From positions 38,394,756-38,458,755 of the forward strand of contig JAPTYO010000009.1 of assembly GCA_036873135.1 (NCBI GenBank): a DNA stretch of 64,000 nt. The letters are read 5' to 3'. Source of the DNA: Clarkia xantiana subsp. parviflora (taxonomy: Eukaryota > Streptophyta > Magnoliopsida > Myrtales > Onagraceae). Below, piece by piece: positions 20,796 through 31,799 of this stretch (its first letter is position 1; each line of letters opens with the position of its first letter). Under the pieces are notes generated by a model. It saw only the letters and a list, made by a program, of their open reading frames with translations, was not told the origin of the DNA and searched no databases. The position numbers were made by a program, and so were the translations under genes.

Positions 20796-22736
20796 ATGGA
20801 ATTATCATGTGAATCTAAGCTATTAGTTGAGACGAATTATGACTCGTGGAGCAAACGCGTCATTACGATTTTGGAAGCACAAGTTCTGTGTGACCACATA
20901 CAAATAACCATGAATTACCCAAATGTCGGACTCACCAAAGATCTGGCCTTTGCCCACTTTAAGTGTGAGCAAGATAACAAGAAAGCAAAGGAGCTGATAC
21001 TGTCGGAAATGTCAGAAGATTTCTATGTCCGCTATAAGGATGATCCGAAGACAAAGGACATCTGGGATGCCCTCTTTCTGAAATATGGAAGTGGCATGGC
21101 AGTTACACTGCACCCACTTATACCAACATTAGAAACCTGCCTGAACAACAACAGTAAGAGTGTACTTGAAAAAGTATACGACCTCCTTCGCCTATTCAAG
21201 CCATTGGAAAATGACAGTCAGATGGCTGAATGGGATAAAATTCAGTCCATAATAGGGATCCTCCCGAAGTTTGGAGAGCAACCAAGGCCATATTGACTGG
21301 CAGCAGTTCCGTACTTGATACTGCATATGTTCTGAAAATAGTCGAGATGGAACATGCTCGATTAAAATCGGTATCGAAGGAACCGAAATCCACAGGACAA
21401 GCTGGCCGCAAGAAAAGGAAATTCAGGAACAAAGGAAAGAAACAACAAGCAGTTGACGGTAAAACGTTGACTTCACCTAAACAAGGTAGTCCCAGATTAA
21501 AATCTGAGATAGTTTGCGGGAACTACACGCTGAATAAGCGATGGTGCAGGTTCCAGCAAATCGCATACTGAAAAGGTATGCGAATATGGTTATGTAGAGG
21601 AAGCTTTAGTTTCCTCAACTGTCATGTTAACTGACTCAAATCCGTCTTGGATTCTTGATTCAGGTACAACGGACCACATAGCCAACAATCGAGAACTATT
21701 TTCCAAGTTTAGACCATTGCCGAAGGATTCTAAATGGATATACATTGGCAAAAACTCACAAGTTGAAGTCATAGGGGTAGGGACTTGCAAATTGCCGATG
21801 GGCAATGGCAAACTCTTACTTCTAGATAATGTCCTTTCCGCTCCTAGAATCCGTAGGAACGTTGTTTCTGTTTCTGCTCATATGGATAAAAACTTTATTT
21901 TGTCATTTGAGAGATCCTTTGTTCGCATAAATAAAGGGAATACTTTATTAGGATATACCTTTTCTTATAATGGTTTGTTTATCATGGATCTACATGGCAA
22001 TGTAAATTCATATCGCTTGTATGCAATGTCTTCCAAAGAAGCAAAAACGGACGCAACCGGATGGCATTCGCGGCTTGGAAATATAAGCTATGAAAGAGTT
22101 CATTCGTTGGCTCGACGAGGGCTTTTGCCCGGAACAAAAAGTGTGGTCGAACACAAATGCCATGACTGTCTGGATGGAAAGTCCACCCGCAAGCCATTCG
22201 GTGAAGCAAAACGAGCAGAATTTCCATTGCAGATAATCCATTCCAATGTCTGTGGACCAATGAACGTAATTTCTTGGAATGGAAAGCGATACTTCGTAAC
22301 TTTCATTGATGACTACACCCGATTTGGGTTTACTCATTTGATTACTCGCAAATCTGAAGCTATAGATTGCTTTAAAAGCTTTCTGAAGTTCGTGGAGAAT
22401 CAATAGGAGTGGAAGGTGAAAATCCTTCGCACCGATAGAGGTGGAGAATATCTCTCTATTGAGTTTGATAAGTTATGCAAAGAAAGCAGGATCGCCCGTC
22501 AAACGATGATCCCCAACACACCACAGCAGAATGGTGTGGCTGAACGTCGTAATCGGACTCTCCTAGACATGGTGAGAACCATGATGTCACAAGAATAATT
22601 ACCAATTTATTATTGGGGGGCGCATTGCTTGCTGCCACTCATGTAGTAAACCTTGTCCCATCAAAATCAGTTAACACAACACCGTATGAGCTCTGGAGTG
22701 GTAGAGAGTTAAATCTTACCAGGCTGCGACCTTAGG
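20796..22736 (+). pseudogene. Cop-D gag-protease-integrase remnant
   Basis: Gag-like frame at 20796-21296 (NYDSWSKRV, a DPKTKDIWDALFLKYGSG block), a frameshifted continuation to 21571, then protease with WILDSGTTDHIANN at about 21650. The integrase follows, with GAG-pre and zinc-binding part (WHSRLGNISYERVHSLARR, HKCHDCLDGK). Its catalytic core shows LRTDRGGEY and NGVAERRNRTL, but the first catalytic Asp reads Asn (HSNVCGP, about 22240). There are stops at 22404-22406 and 22596-22598. Non-functional. Confidence 0.88.
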
Positions 22737-24124
22737 GGTGCGCAACTTACACACATACAACTGACAACCGATTTAGCCATTTAGGCCCCATAGGACTTAA
22801 GAGCATCTTTATAAGATACCCCGAGAACTCTAAAGGTTATGTATTTGTGTCAACTCAAGAAAACGGTAGTGTATACGAACATGAATCCAGAGACGTCACT
22901 TTTCTTGAGGACGAATTTCCATCGCTTCAAGAGATAAAAACAGATGATGATGATGATTCTCAAGTCCCACTTTATTCGAGTGGGAGATTTGGCACAGCAA
23001 CAAGTGATTCAGTTAAAGAGGACGATATCCCCATTATAAATCCAGTGGGAGGGCTCACTCCCCCCTAAACACAAATCACTATTGCTGGGAATGCGAATCA
23101 AGTAGAACCTGACATTCATAACACACAACTACCCGAAATTCCCATTATTTCAAGTGGGAGTGGGATGATCACTCCAGTTCCAGATCTTAGCGATCAAAGA
23201 ACTAATCTCGGTGGTGTAATTCCGAGACGAAGGGGTCGTCCTAGGAAAGTTGTTGCTCAATGTTCTAGTAATGCCAACATTCCCAGTGGGAGTAGTGCCC
23301 TGATAAGAAGCATTATTCCAAGTGGGAATATGAGTCAAACTCAAAATAGGATAGGTGAGCCTAGACGCAGTCAAAGGCAACGCACTTCCCCTAAAAGGTA
23401 TCCCATTGAGAGAGGAGAAATATTCACTCTCACATCTTTTGATGAACCAGTAACGGTTAAACAAGCGATGGAAGGACCTCAAGCAAAGGAATGGAGAAAA
23501 GCAATTGAAGATGAAATCGCCTCAATGAAAGCTAATTCGGTTTGGTCATTAGTTGATTTGCCTTCGAACCGTAGAGAAATAGGAGCTAAGTGGGTATTGA
23601 AACTCAAACTCACTGCTGATGGAGAAGTCGAGCGATACAAAGCTCGACTAGTTGCGAAAAAATATACCCAAATCCACGGTGGCGATTCGGATGATCATAA
23701 GTCCACCACAGGAGGAGTTTTTTCTCCTTTCTAATGCTGTCATATCATGGGTAAGCAAGAAGCAATCTTGTGTCATGCTTTCCACTATGGAATCGGAATT
23801 CATTGCCCTCTCCAAAAACGCACAAGAAGTGGTCTGGCTGAAAAGGCTTCTTACTGCATTAATTGACACCGACAAGAAGAGTACACCAGTGAAGGTGTAC
23901 TCCAAAGTCAGGCGGCCATTGCGGCAGTTAAGAATCCAAAGTACCATAGTAGGACAAAGCACCTTGATGTGAAATACTATTATGCTAAATCTGTTCTGGA
24001 AGACAACATAATCACTTTAGAATACTTGCCTACAGACAGTATGGTCGCAGACCCTTTAACTAAGCCGTTACGTAGGGACATTTTTGAAAAGCACGTAAAA
24101 CTGCTTGGATTACGTAGGGCTTAA
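22737..24124 (+). pseudogene. Cop-D integrase tail, RT fragment and RNase H, internally deleted
   Basis: The copia integrase C-terminal region (YPENSKGYVF) and a Ser/Asp-rich linker lead into the start of RT (MEGPQAKEWRKAIEDEI, GAKWVLKLK, RLVAKKYTQ). Near 23685 the frame jumps from RT directly into RNase H (GGDSDDHKSTTGG), so nearly all of RT including YVDD is missing. RNase H continues after a frameshift (ISWVSKKQSCVMLS, ESEFIAL) and ends with KLLGLRRA near 24124. Cop-G shows what the deleted part looked like. Confidence 0.88.
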
Positions 24125-25244
24125 ACTGTGTGGCTTGTAAAAGTGATAAAATTTTGACATTTGAAATTATGTTTCAATTGAATAAAAGAATTGCAGTTTG
24201 AGTTTATGATTTATCGACGTCATAATGATTAACAACATCGGATTTACGGTCTATAAACTAAGTCGTAGGAAGAAATAAAATTCTTCCACCAAAATTATGT
24301 CGAATGTGAACCTAGCCTCGTCACACAGGCACGGTCATATTGTAAGGAGAGAGGGACCTCTACCATAACAAGATTGGCTAAGAATCAGGGGAATAAACCG
24401 GGTTAAACAAAACGATAACATTGTCACGCTTAACAGTATGACTTAATCTTCGTTTTGTAAATCGCCGAGTTGGACTTTGTCCATCACTATATATCACATT
24501 CAAGGCCAGATGAGAGATTATGCGATATCGTTATTGACATATCCCATCCCTGGCTTTACCAAGTGTGCTATCGACGCGTGCTTCATACTGCGCGTGCCAT
24601 ATGCTACCACGGGGTCATGCTCGGTTGTGCTAGCTAGAATCCTTTTGATTCAAAGGGTGCATACTTCTTCACCTTGAGCGTGTGATTGATCCTGGATGTC
24701 TTATGAAGAGGCATCCAAAGTATCCTCACGGACTCAGAGCTTATACCTAAGGTCTGGCTCAATGCTCGCTTCCCGGCGTACAAGCGTAGTGCCGAAGAAA
24801 ATAGCCAAGTGACCACGTCTTGGAAACCCGTTAAGTCAGACTAAGGGTATAAGAAATGGGGATGGTCAAGTTCACCTTTAATTCACCGACTCTCGTGTTC
24901 AATAGGTGGTCGCCAACCGGATATTAGTTGAAGGTTGGGAACACTTGTACGGATGCCCTGGAGAAGTATTCCTTTGTGGAAAACTGGGCAATTGGAGAAT
25001 TAACAGTTGACCAAGGATAGTTTTATTTCAAACAGGTTTGGTTCATGAAAGGGAATCAACGTTCTGCGGGCGCTACAATACTCCTAACAGATGAGTAGCA
25101 CGATGCCTGTCGTATCCGCTGGTCACACGGCAAGCCTCGTATGAACTATTCGGAGACGGAGACGAAGACTGAAGACTGAGATGTTGATACTATTGTGTAA
25201 CCGTATAGGTTAACGAGCACCCTCCCATTCCGGCGAGTGGGAGC
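24125..25244 (+). other. Cop-D 3' UTR
   Basis: 1.1 kb collinear with 38196-39312 of Cop-G. It ends in CCCTCCCATTCCGGCGAGTG then GGAGC just before the LTR, the likely plus-strand primer region. A minus-strand frame at 24634-24816 has a relative at 38615-38926 in Cop-G, but this is explained by shared ancestry of the UTR. Confidence 0.75.
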
Positions 25245-25807
25245 TGTTAGCATATGGTGACGTGGCGTCGTAATAGGAGCCCGTTAATTAATGGAATTAC
25301 CTAAGTTAATTAGCTAATTGTCAATCTGGGCTAATTGGGCTAAATCAATTAGTAATTGACAGGGAGGCCCAAAATGGGCCTCCCCCCTTATTATGCATGG
25401 TTCGGCCGAAACCCTAGTACCACATTGGTTGGAGTTGCCTTTTGGCAACTCCACCCAATAGTATATATAGGGGTGACTCCTAAGGGTTTAGACACACAAT
25501 TAAGATCAAGGATCTCCATTGAGAAAATTTGACACCCTAGTCTAATATTTTCGGTACCATCATCATCAAGTCCGAGGTTCCATCTCCGTTGAAGAATCGA
25601 TCAGAGGTCTTGTTGTGGAGCTATATCGCGTGGGACTTCTTCTAACGAAGAACTTGCACGTGGTTCCGACTGGAGGATCAGAACTCCCTCCACATCGTTC
25701 TTGGGCAGGAAAGCTAAAAGGTATGCGTACTTATTCCGCTGCGTAGATTAGATTTCTTGCTAGTACACGTTTAGCATTCCGTAGTATTACGTCCCCGTAA
25801 TCCAACA
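25245..25807 (+). repeat. 3' LTR of Cop-D
   Basis: 563 bp, TGTTAGCATATGGTG to CCGTAATCCAACA, with a TATA-like GTATATATAGGGG near 25458. Similar throughout to the Cop-G LTRs (33081-33681 and 39313-39914). Confidence 0.9.
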
Positions 25808-25812
25808 GGAGG

Positions 25813-26100
25813 CCCTCCGGGCCGAAAAATTTTCGGTTAGGGGTGCCCTAATCGAACATGTTCGGTTCGGGGTTGCCCTAAGCGAACATGTTCGGTTAGG
25901 GGTTTCCCTCACCGAACATGTTCGGACACCTAGACATGCTGAACGGACGGCGCCACTGTTGAACATGGTTGTTTAACTGTGGAATATAACTGTATGCACT
26001 TTTTCAGTCGTGGGATTTTAATGCAACATGTCGAATATGCTGTTTGAAAAAATATGATGTGCTCAAAACATTGGAATATGGTTTTACACATGACTTTATG
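25813..26100. other. Short unassigned stretch with a 30-bp minisatellite
   Basis: Between Cop-D and Cop-E. 25838-25932 has three copies of TTCGGTTAGGGGTGCCCTAA, then TCGAACATG, joined by the perfect palindrome GAACATGTTC. The rest shows no gene. It is continuous with the sequence right of Cop-E (31800 onward), since Cop-E is bounded by a target duplication, so it may belong to the 3' part of the old Tat-F element. Confidence 0.55.
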
Positions 26101-26105
26101 ATGTT

Positions 26106-26311
26106 TATAGAAGTGTATTCCACACTCTATGTATGCACCTAATTACACAATGCATACATACTAGACTATGTATGCACCTGGTTCACTATGCATGCACCTG
26201 GTTCATAGTTTATTGTATAGCCTTAGTTGGTGATCCTAGTTTTGCCTAGTATATATATTGTAACACTTGCTTTATAATACCTAGTTGATTAATGAAGCAT
26301 TCTCATTCATA
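26106..26311 (+). repeat. 5' LTR of Cop-E
   Basis: 206 bp, TATAGAAGTGTATTCC to TTCTCATTCATA. Internal near-duplicates of TATGCACCTGGTTCA lie in the middle, and a TATATATTG box near 26261. Confidence 0.92.
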
Positions 26312-26323
26312 TGGTATAAGAGC
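26312..26323 (+). other. Primer binding site of Cop-E
   Basis: TGGTATAAGAGC directly follows the LTR and matches the initiator-tRNA-Met type TGGTATCAGAGC with one change. Confidence 0.82.
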
Positions 26324-27073
26324 GCAAGGACATTCATAGCGGCGTATGCAATGGATCAAGGAACTTGAAATATTCCCCATTTGCTTCAATCTGCCAGCCT
26401 AGTCTTGTGTGGATTTACCTCATTACGCTTCAGGATTCATCAAATCAGCTTGAATTCTCACTTTACATTCAACAATGAACTCTTAGTAAGTCTCATTTCA
26501 TGCTCATTCACGCACACAAGGAACTGAGGACAGTGCTAGTATTGCTCAGAGGCCATAGCACTTGATTTGCCTTGTTCTACTTGTTCTAACTCAGATTGAG
26601 CTATTTGCGTGCTTGATTTTGGTATTCCCTGAAGTGTGTGTCATTCCTCTAGCATCATTGATGGATTCTGAGATTGTTTGAACTAGTCTCATTGATTATA
26701 ACAGTTGGATATTACACGTTTAGTGGATTACTTCCTCCTTACTCGGCTGAGTGACCATTGGGAGTTCTTGGGTATTCTTCAGCATATTCTTTGATTCTAT
26801 TGAAGAATTTCGTGCTTCCATTAATGGAGAACTGATTATTATCAAGTTTTTGATAATTGTCAATCATTGGTTTCGCTCATTTTGATACGTAGTGGTACGG
26901 ATTGTACTATCTACTAGCTGGATTTGTCCTATTCTTAACAGATTTGGTGTGCCAGTCTTATCTATATCATCAGCTATTTCCGTGGGGTTTCTTTACTATT
27001 TCTTCTAGTGATCACTTGGGAATCAAGTTCACATCTCTTTCAACAAGCTCATTCTACTTGACTGACTTGCAAA
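26324..27073 (+). other. Cop-E untranslated leader
   Basis: 750 bp between PBS and the gag ATG, AT-rich, with no convincing coding frame. The small frame at 26902-27084 overlaps the gag start and has no family motif. Confidence 0.6.
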
Positions 27074-30000
27074 ATGGCTCATGAATCCAATGTGGATGAT
27101 CCTCTCTACATACACCCATCTGACACCACTGGCCATATGCTCATACCTTTTCAGCTGCAGGGTACCTCCAACTATCATGTTTGGAGTACCTCAATCAAGG
27201 AAGGCTTGTTATTGAAGAACAAGTTGGGCTTCATTGATGGCGCATTCACAAGAACAAGTGTTGGTGTGGCAGACAGGGTGAAATGGGATAGGGCCAATGC
27301 AATAGTCAAGGCTTGGTTGAGGAATTGTGTAGCCAAAGACTTGGTCACTAGTTTGATCTACAATCCCACTGCTTCTTCCATTTGGGATGACCTTAAGGAA
27401 ATGTTTGACAAGGTGGATGGTACTCAAATCTTCCAACTGACCAGGGAGATCTACCAAACATCTCAAGGGGTTCTATCCATCACTGAATACTTTGCAAAGA
27501 TGAAACAACTTTGGGATGCTCTTGCTTCAGTTGATGAATTGAATCTTCAATGTGCTGGAGACATTGCTATTGTCAATGAACACAAGGAGAAGAAAAAGTT
27601 GATGGCTTTTCTCTTAGGACTAAATGAGTCTAATGGACACATTAGGAGTAGCTTGCTCATGAGGCAACCACTTCCATCTCTTAGCATTGCCTTCTCTGTT
27701 TTAGTACAAGAAGAAAGTCAAAGGACCATTTCTGGTTCTATTGGAGATGTGGGTGAGGCAACTGCCTTATACACAAGAAACAATCCATCTTATGGTGGAA
27801 GAGGTAATGGAAGAGGCTATGGAAGAGGAAGAGGCTATGGAAGAGGCAATGGCAATGGCAATGGCAGGGGCAGAGGCATTCCAAATGGTCCCAATGAGAG
27901 ACCTTCCCCTCCTATTTGCACCTATTGTGGTAAGAGAGGCCACACAGAGGATCAATGTTATAGCAAGCATGGATATCCACAAGGTCATCCAATGTACAAC
28001 CCAAATGCACCTAAGAGGAATTGGAACTCAGCCAACATTGTTGAAGATGGTGGAAGCTCAAGTGCCATTGAGCATGTGGCAGCCAAGGACAAGAGGATTT
28101 TTCATGGCACAGCCAACAATAGAATCCAACATGTAGCTGCTCATGATGATTACTTTGAGCATTCACCTTTGGGCTTTGAAGATGTTGAACAAGCTCATGT
28201 CAATATGGCAGGTATATCTAGTGATCCTATGGTTTGGATAGTTGACTCAGGTGCAACTAATCACATCACACATCAAATTGAGTGGTTATTTGATTTGAAG
28301 AAGTGTGACTCTGATCATTAATATGTTCATTTACCAAATGGTCACAAATGCAAAGTAACTCATATTGGTTCTTGCTCTTTCTCAAGTGGATTCACACTGA
28401 CCAACATCTTATTGGTCCCTGATTTCAAATTCAATTTGATCTCAGTATCTAGGCTTCCTAGCCAATTGAATTGTAAGGTGATATTTACTTCTGATCATGT
28501 GTTACTCCAGGGCCAGAGTGGCAAGTCCATGGTGATTGGGGAATGGAATAGAGGTCTATACACCTTGAAGGACGTGGTGCCTTCAAGCTCAAGGAAGATT
28601 GCAGCCACTTGCTTGGGGAATAAGGAAGAGGTTTTGAGATGGCATAGGCGTTTGGGCCATGTCTCTGAGACTTACCTCAACCATTTAGATGTTTTGAATT
28701 TGAATAAATCTTATGGTTGTATCAAACAATGCACAATTTGCCCTCTTGCCAAGCAATCTAGATTTTCATTTCCAATAAGTGACTCTATTGCTTCTAAGCC
28801 TTTTTATCTTATTCACATGGACTTATGGGGTACCTACAAAGTGCCAACCTTCAAGGGCAATCAATACTTCTTGACAATAGTAGATGATTGTTCAAGAGCA
28901 ACTTGGGTGTACTTAATGAAGTTCAAGAGTGACACTTTCTTGCACATCAAGAACTACCTACTCATGGTGAAGAATCAGTTTGGTATTATGGTTAAGACCT
29001 TATGGAGTGACAATGGCACTGAGTTCACTAACTCAGTATGCAAGGAGTTGCTTCTCAGATTTGGCATCCATCACCAAACTAGTTGTGTGCATACACCACA
29101 ACAAAATGGAAGAGTGGAACGAAAGCATAGAGAAATCCTAAATATTGCTAGAGCAATTAGGTTTCAAGCATCAATGCCTTTGAGACACTGGGGATATTGC
29201 ATTCTAAATGCTTGTTACATACTCAATAGGCTACCATCCTCTATCTTGAAGTTCACGTCACCTATGGAAGTGTTATATGGGAAGGTGCCTTCTCTTCAAC
29301 ATTTAAGAGTTATTGGTTGTCTTTGCTTCACAACAAAGCTAAACAACCATGACATGTTTGGTCCAAGAGCTGAACCATGCATACTTATGGGGTACTCCAC
29401 TTCACAAAAAGGGTACCTTGTAATGAATATTTCTGATTCAGCTTTTCATGTTTCAAGAGATGTACTCTTCCATGAAGATATCTTTCCATTTGGCATGTCC
29501 AAAGAGGCCCTAAGAGCCTTGATACCTTCTTGCTTGGCACCCAAGCCACCTATGCTTGACTCCTCACCAGAGTTGCCAATGCTCCTTGATGAACTTACTC
29601 CAAGTCATGCTCCCATTATTGAGACTAATGCTCCCAATACTGAACATTCACAACCTCCCCAATCAATAGAAGAAGAGGTAGTCCCATTACGAGGAGCAAG
29701 AGGTGCATCACCACAACAACTTGGATCTCCTCAACAAAGTTCTTCTTCTCAACCTCCCCAACCAACAGAGGAAGTGGTAGAGGAAGTCCCACAACCTCTT
29801 TCCATAAGAAGGAGCCTCAGACTTGCCCAAAGAAACTCTCCACAAATAAGGAGGAGTGCAAGGCTTGCTGCTCTTCAAAACAAGCCTAGTTCTAATGCCA
29901 CTTTTGGAATGGAAAGATATATATCTTATGATACTCTAGGCCCCCAATTCAAATGTTTCTTGACTACCATTGACAAGATTAAAGAACCAAGCACTTACAA

Positions 30001-31593
30001 GCAAGCCATCAAAGATCCAAACTGGATTGTGGCTATGAAGGAGGAGATACAAGCTCTCCAAGACAACAACACATGAAAGATAGTAGACCTACCTCAAGGA
30101 AAATCTTCAATTGGTTGCAAATGGGTCTTCAAAATCAAGTACAACTCTGATGGATCTATTGAAATATACAAGGAAAGATTGGTTGCCAAAGGATTCAATC
30201 AGGTGGAAGGTACTGATTTCAATGAGACATTCTCACCTGTAGTCAAGATGGACACTGTGAGGATTGTCTTGGCATTGGCAGCTGCCAAATCATGGGGATT
30301 GTATCACATGGATGTAAACAATGCATTCCTCCAAGGTGATCTATCTGAGGAAGTATATATGGACATTCCTCAAGGATTTGATCCATCTAGGTCCATTGAA
30401 GCATTCCCCAAGAGAGTATGCAAGCTCAACAAGTCTTTATATGGGCTCAAACAAGCATCAAGGCAATGGAACATCAAGCTCACCCAAACATTGTTGAAGA
30501 CTGGCTACAAGCAATGTGCCTCAGATCATTCCTTGTTTAGCAAGATACAAGGTAATGACAAGGTGTTCATCCTCATCTATGTTGATGATCTCCTAATCAC
30601 TGGTTCAAATGCCAAGCTGATCAATCAATTGAAGTGCACACTCCAAACACACTTCAAGTTAAAGGATTTGGGACACTTGAGATATTTTTTTAGGCTTGGA
30701 AGTTGCAAGATCAACACAAGGCCTTGTCATCAATCAAAGGAAGTATGCTATGGAGCTTATAGAGGATGCAGGCTTGGGAGCTGCTAGGCCAGCTGAAACT
30801 CCAATGGAATTTAACATCAAGCTCACCACACATGAGTATGACAAAGCCACCAACTCCAATCCTGATGACATTCTTGGAAGATGCCACTTCTTATAGAGGG
30901 GTCATTGGTAAATTGCTATATCTTACCATGACAAGACCAGACATAAGTTTCTCTGTTCAAAGGCTTAGTCAATTTGTGGACAAGCCCAAGAAGTCCCATT
31001 ATGAAGCAGCAATGAGGGTGGTTAGATACATCAAAGGCACTCCAGGTCAAGGTTTGATCTATCCCTCCAACAATTCTCTCAAGTTTAGTATCTTTTGTGA
31101 CTCAGATTGGGCAGCTTGCCCTTTCAGTAGAAAGTCAGTGAGTGCATATTGTGTGAAACTTGGATCAGCTATGATAGGATGGAAGGTCAAGAAACAAGAC
31201 ACCATTTCCCTTTCAAGTGCTGAAGCTGAATATAGAAGCTTGAGGGTTGCTATTCAAGAAGCACTTTGGGTGAATAGAATCCTCAAGGAACTTGGATTGC
31301 AAGTTACCTTGCCAGTCCCAATCCACACAGATAGTGAGGCAGCCTTAAAGATTGCCAAAAACCCCATGTTCCATGAGCGCACCAAGCATATTGAACTTGA
31401 CTGCCACTTCACAAGACACCATATCAACTCAGGGATGATTGGTGTCTATCATATTTCTTCAAAAGTTCAAATGGCTGACTTACTCACCAAGGCATTAGTT
31501 AAGAATCAACATCCTGCCTTATTGAAGCTCTATGGAATCAATGATGTGTTTCAAGAAGGAAAAGAAGAAGAAGAAAAGGATGGGAGAATATAG
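27074..31593 (+). pseudogene. Cop-E gag-pol polyprotein, disrupted
   Basis: Gag from MAHESNVDDPLYIHPSD (27074), Gly/Arg/Asn-rich repeats, a CCHC knuckle (CTYCGKRGHTEDQC), then protease WIVDSGATNHIT near 28240. In-frame TAA at 28319-28321. Integrase: WHRRLGHVSE, CTICPLAKQ, then DLWG, LWSDNGTEFT and NGRVERKHRE as catalytic residues. TGA at 30074-30076 replaces a conserved Trp before KIVDLPQGK. RT: RLVAKGFNQVEG, KSLYGLKQASRQW, LIYVDDLLITG. Frameshifts occur near 30690 (an extra T in a T run) and near 30870. RNase H: FCDSDWAAC, SLSSAEAEYRSL, HTDSEAALK. The order is gag-PR-IN-RT-RH, typical of copia. Recently inserted but not able to make an intact polyprotein. Confidence 0.92.
31573..31588 (+). 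other. Polypurine tract of Cop-E
   Basis: GAAAAGGATGGGAGAA ends at the first base before the 3' LTR. This supports the TATAG start of the LTR. Confidence 0.75.
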
Positions 31594-31794
31594 AAGTGTA
31601 TTCCACACTCTATGTATTCACCTAATTACACAATGCATACACAATAGACTATGTATGCACCTGGTTCACTATGCATGCACCTGGTTCATAGTTTATTGTA
31701 TAGCCTTAGTTGGTGATCCTAGTTTTGCCTAGTATATATATTGTAACACTTGCTTTATAATACCTAGTTGATTAATGAAGCATTCTCATTCATA
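31589..31794 (+). repeat. 3' LTR of Cop-E
   Basis: 206 bp. It differs from the 5' LTR by three substitutions clustered in its first 60 bp. It is followed by ATGTT. Confidence 0.92.
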
Positions 31795-31799
31795 ATGTT

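Larger units (their letters stand above)
20714..25807 (+). mobile_element. Cop-D: Ty1/copia element, 5' end lost
   Basis: It begins in the untranslated leader (homologous to about 35699 onward in Cop-G), then has gag, protease, integrase and RT/RNase H remnants in copia order, a 1.1-kb 3' UTR and a 3' LTR (25245-25807). Its 5' LTR, PBS and most of the leader are missing, cut where Tat-C inserted. GGAGG (25808-25812) is the right target duplication candidate. It is the same family as Cop-G, judged by 3' UTR and LTR similarity. Confidence 0.9.
26106..31794 (+). mobile_element. Cop-E: complete Ty1/copia element with TA...TA LTR ends
   Basis: 206-bp LTRs (26106-26311 and 31589-31794) flank PBS, leader and a gag-protease-integrase-RT-RNase H region in copia order; total 5689 bp. 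A 5-bp duplication ATGTT lies at 26101-26105 and 31795-31799. The LTRs begin TATAGAAG and end ATTCATA, so the usual TG...CA ends are replaced by TA...TA; the duplication and the PBS starting immediately after ...CATA fix these borders. The two LTRs differ at three positions. The polyprotein has two nonsense codons and two frameshifts. Confidence 0.93.

Noticed and set aside
27767..28136. Frames inside the Cop-E gag Gly/Arg repeat region
   Set aside because: Alternative-frame readings of the low-complexity GGAAGAGG repeat that encodes the gag Gly-Arg tail.
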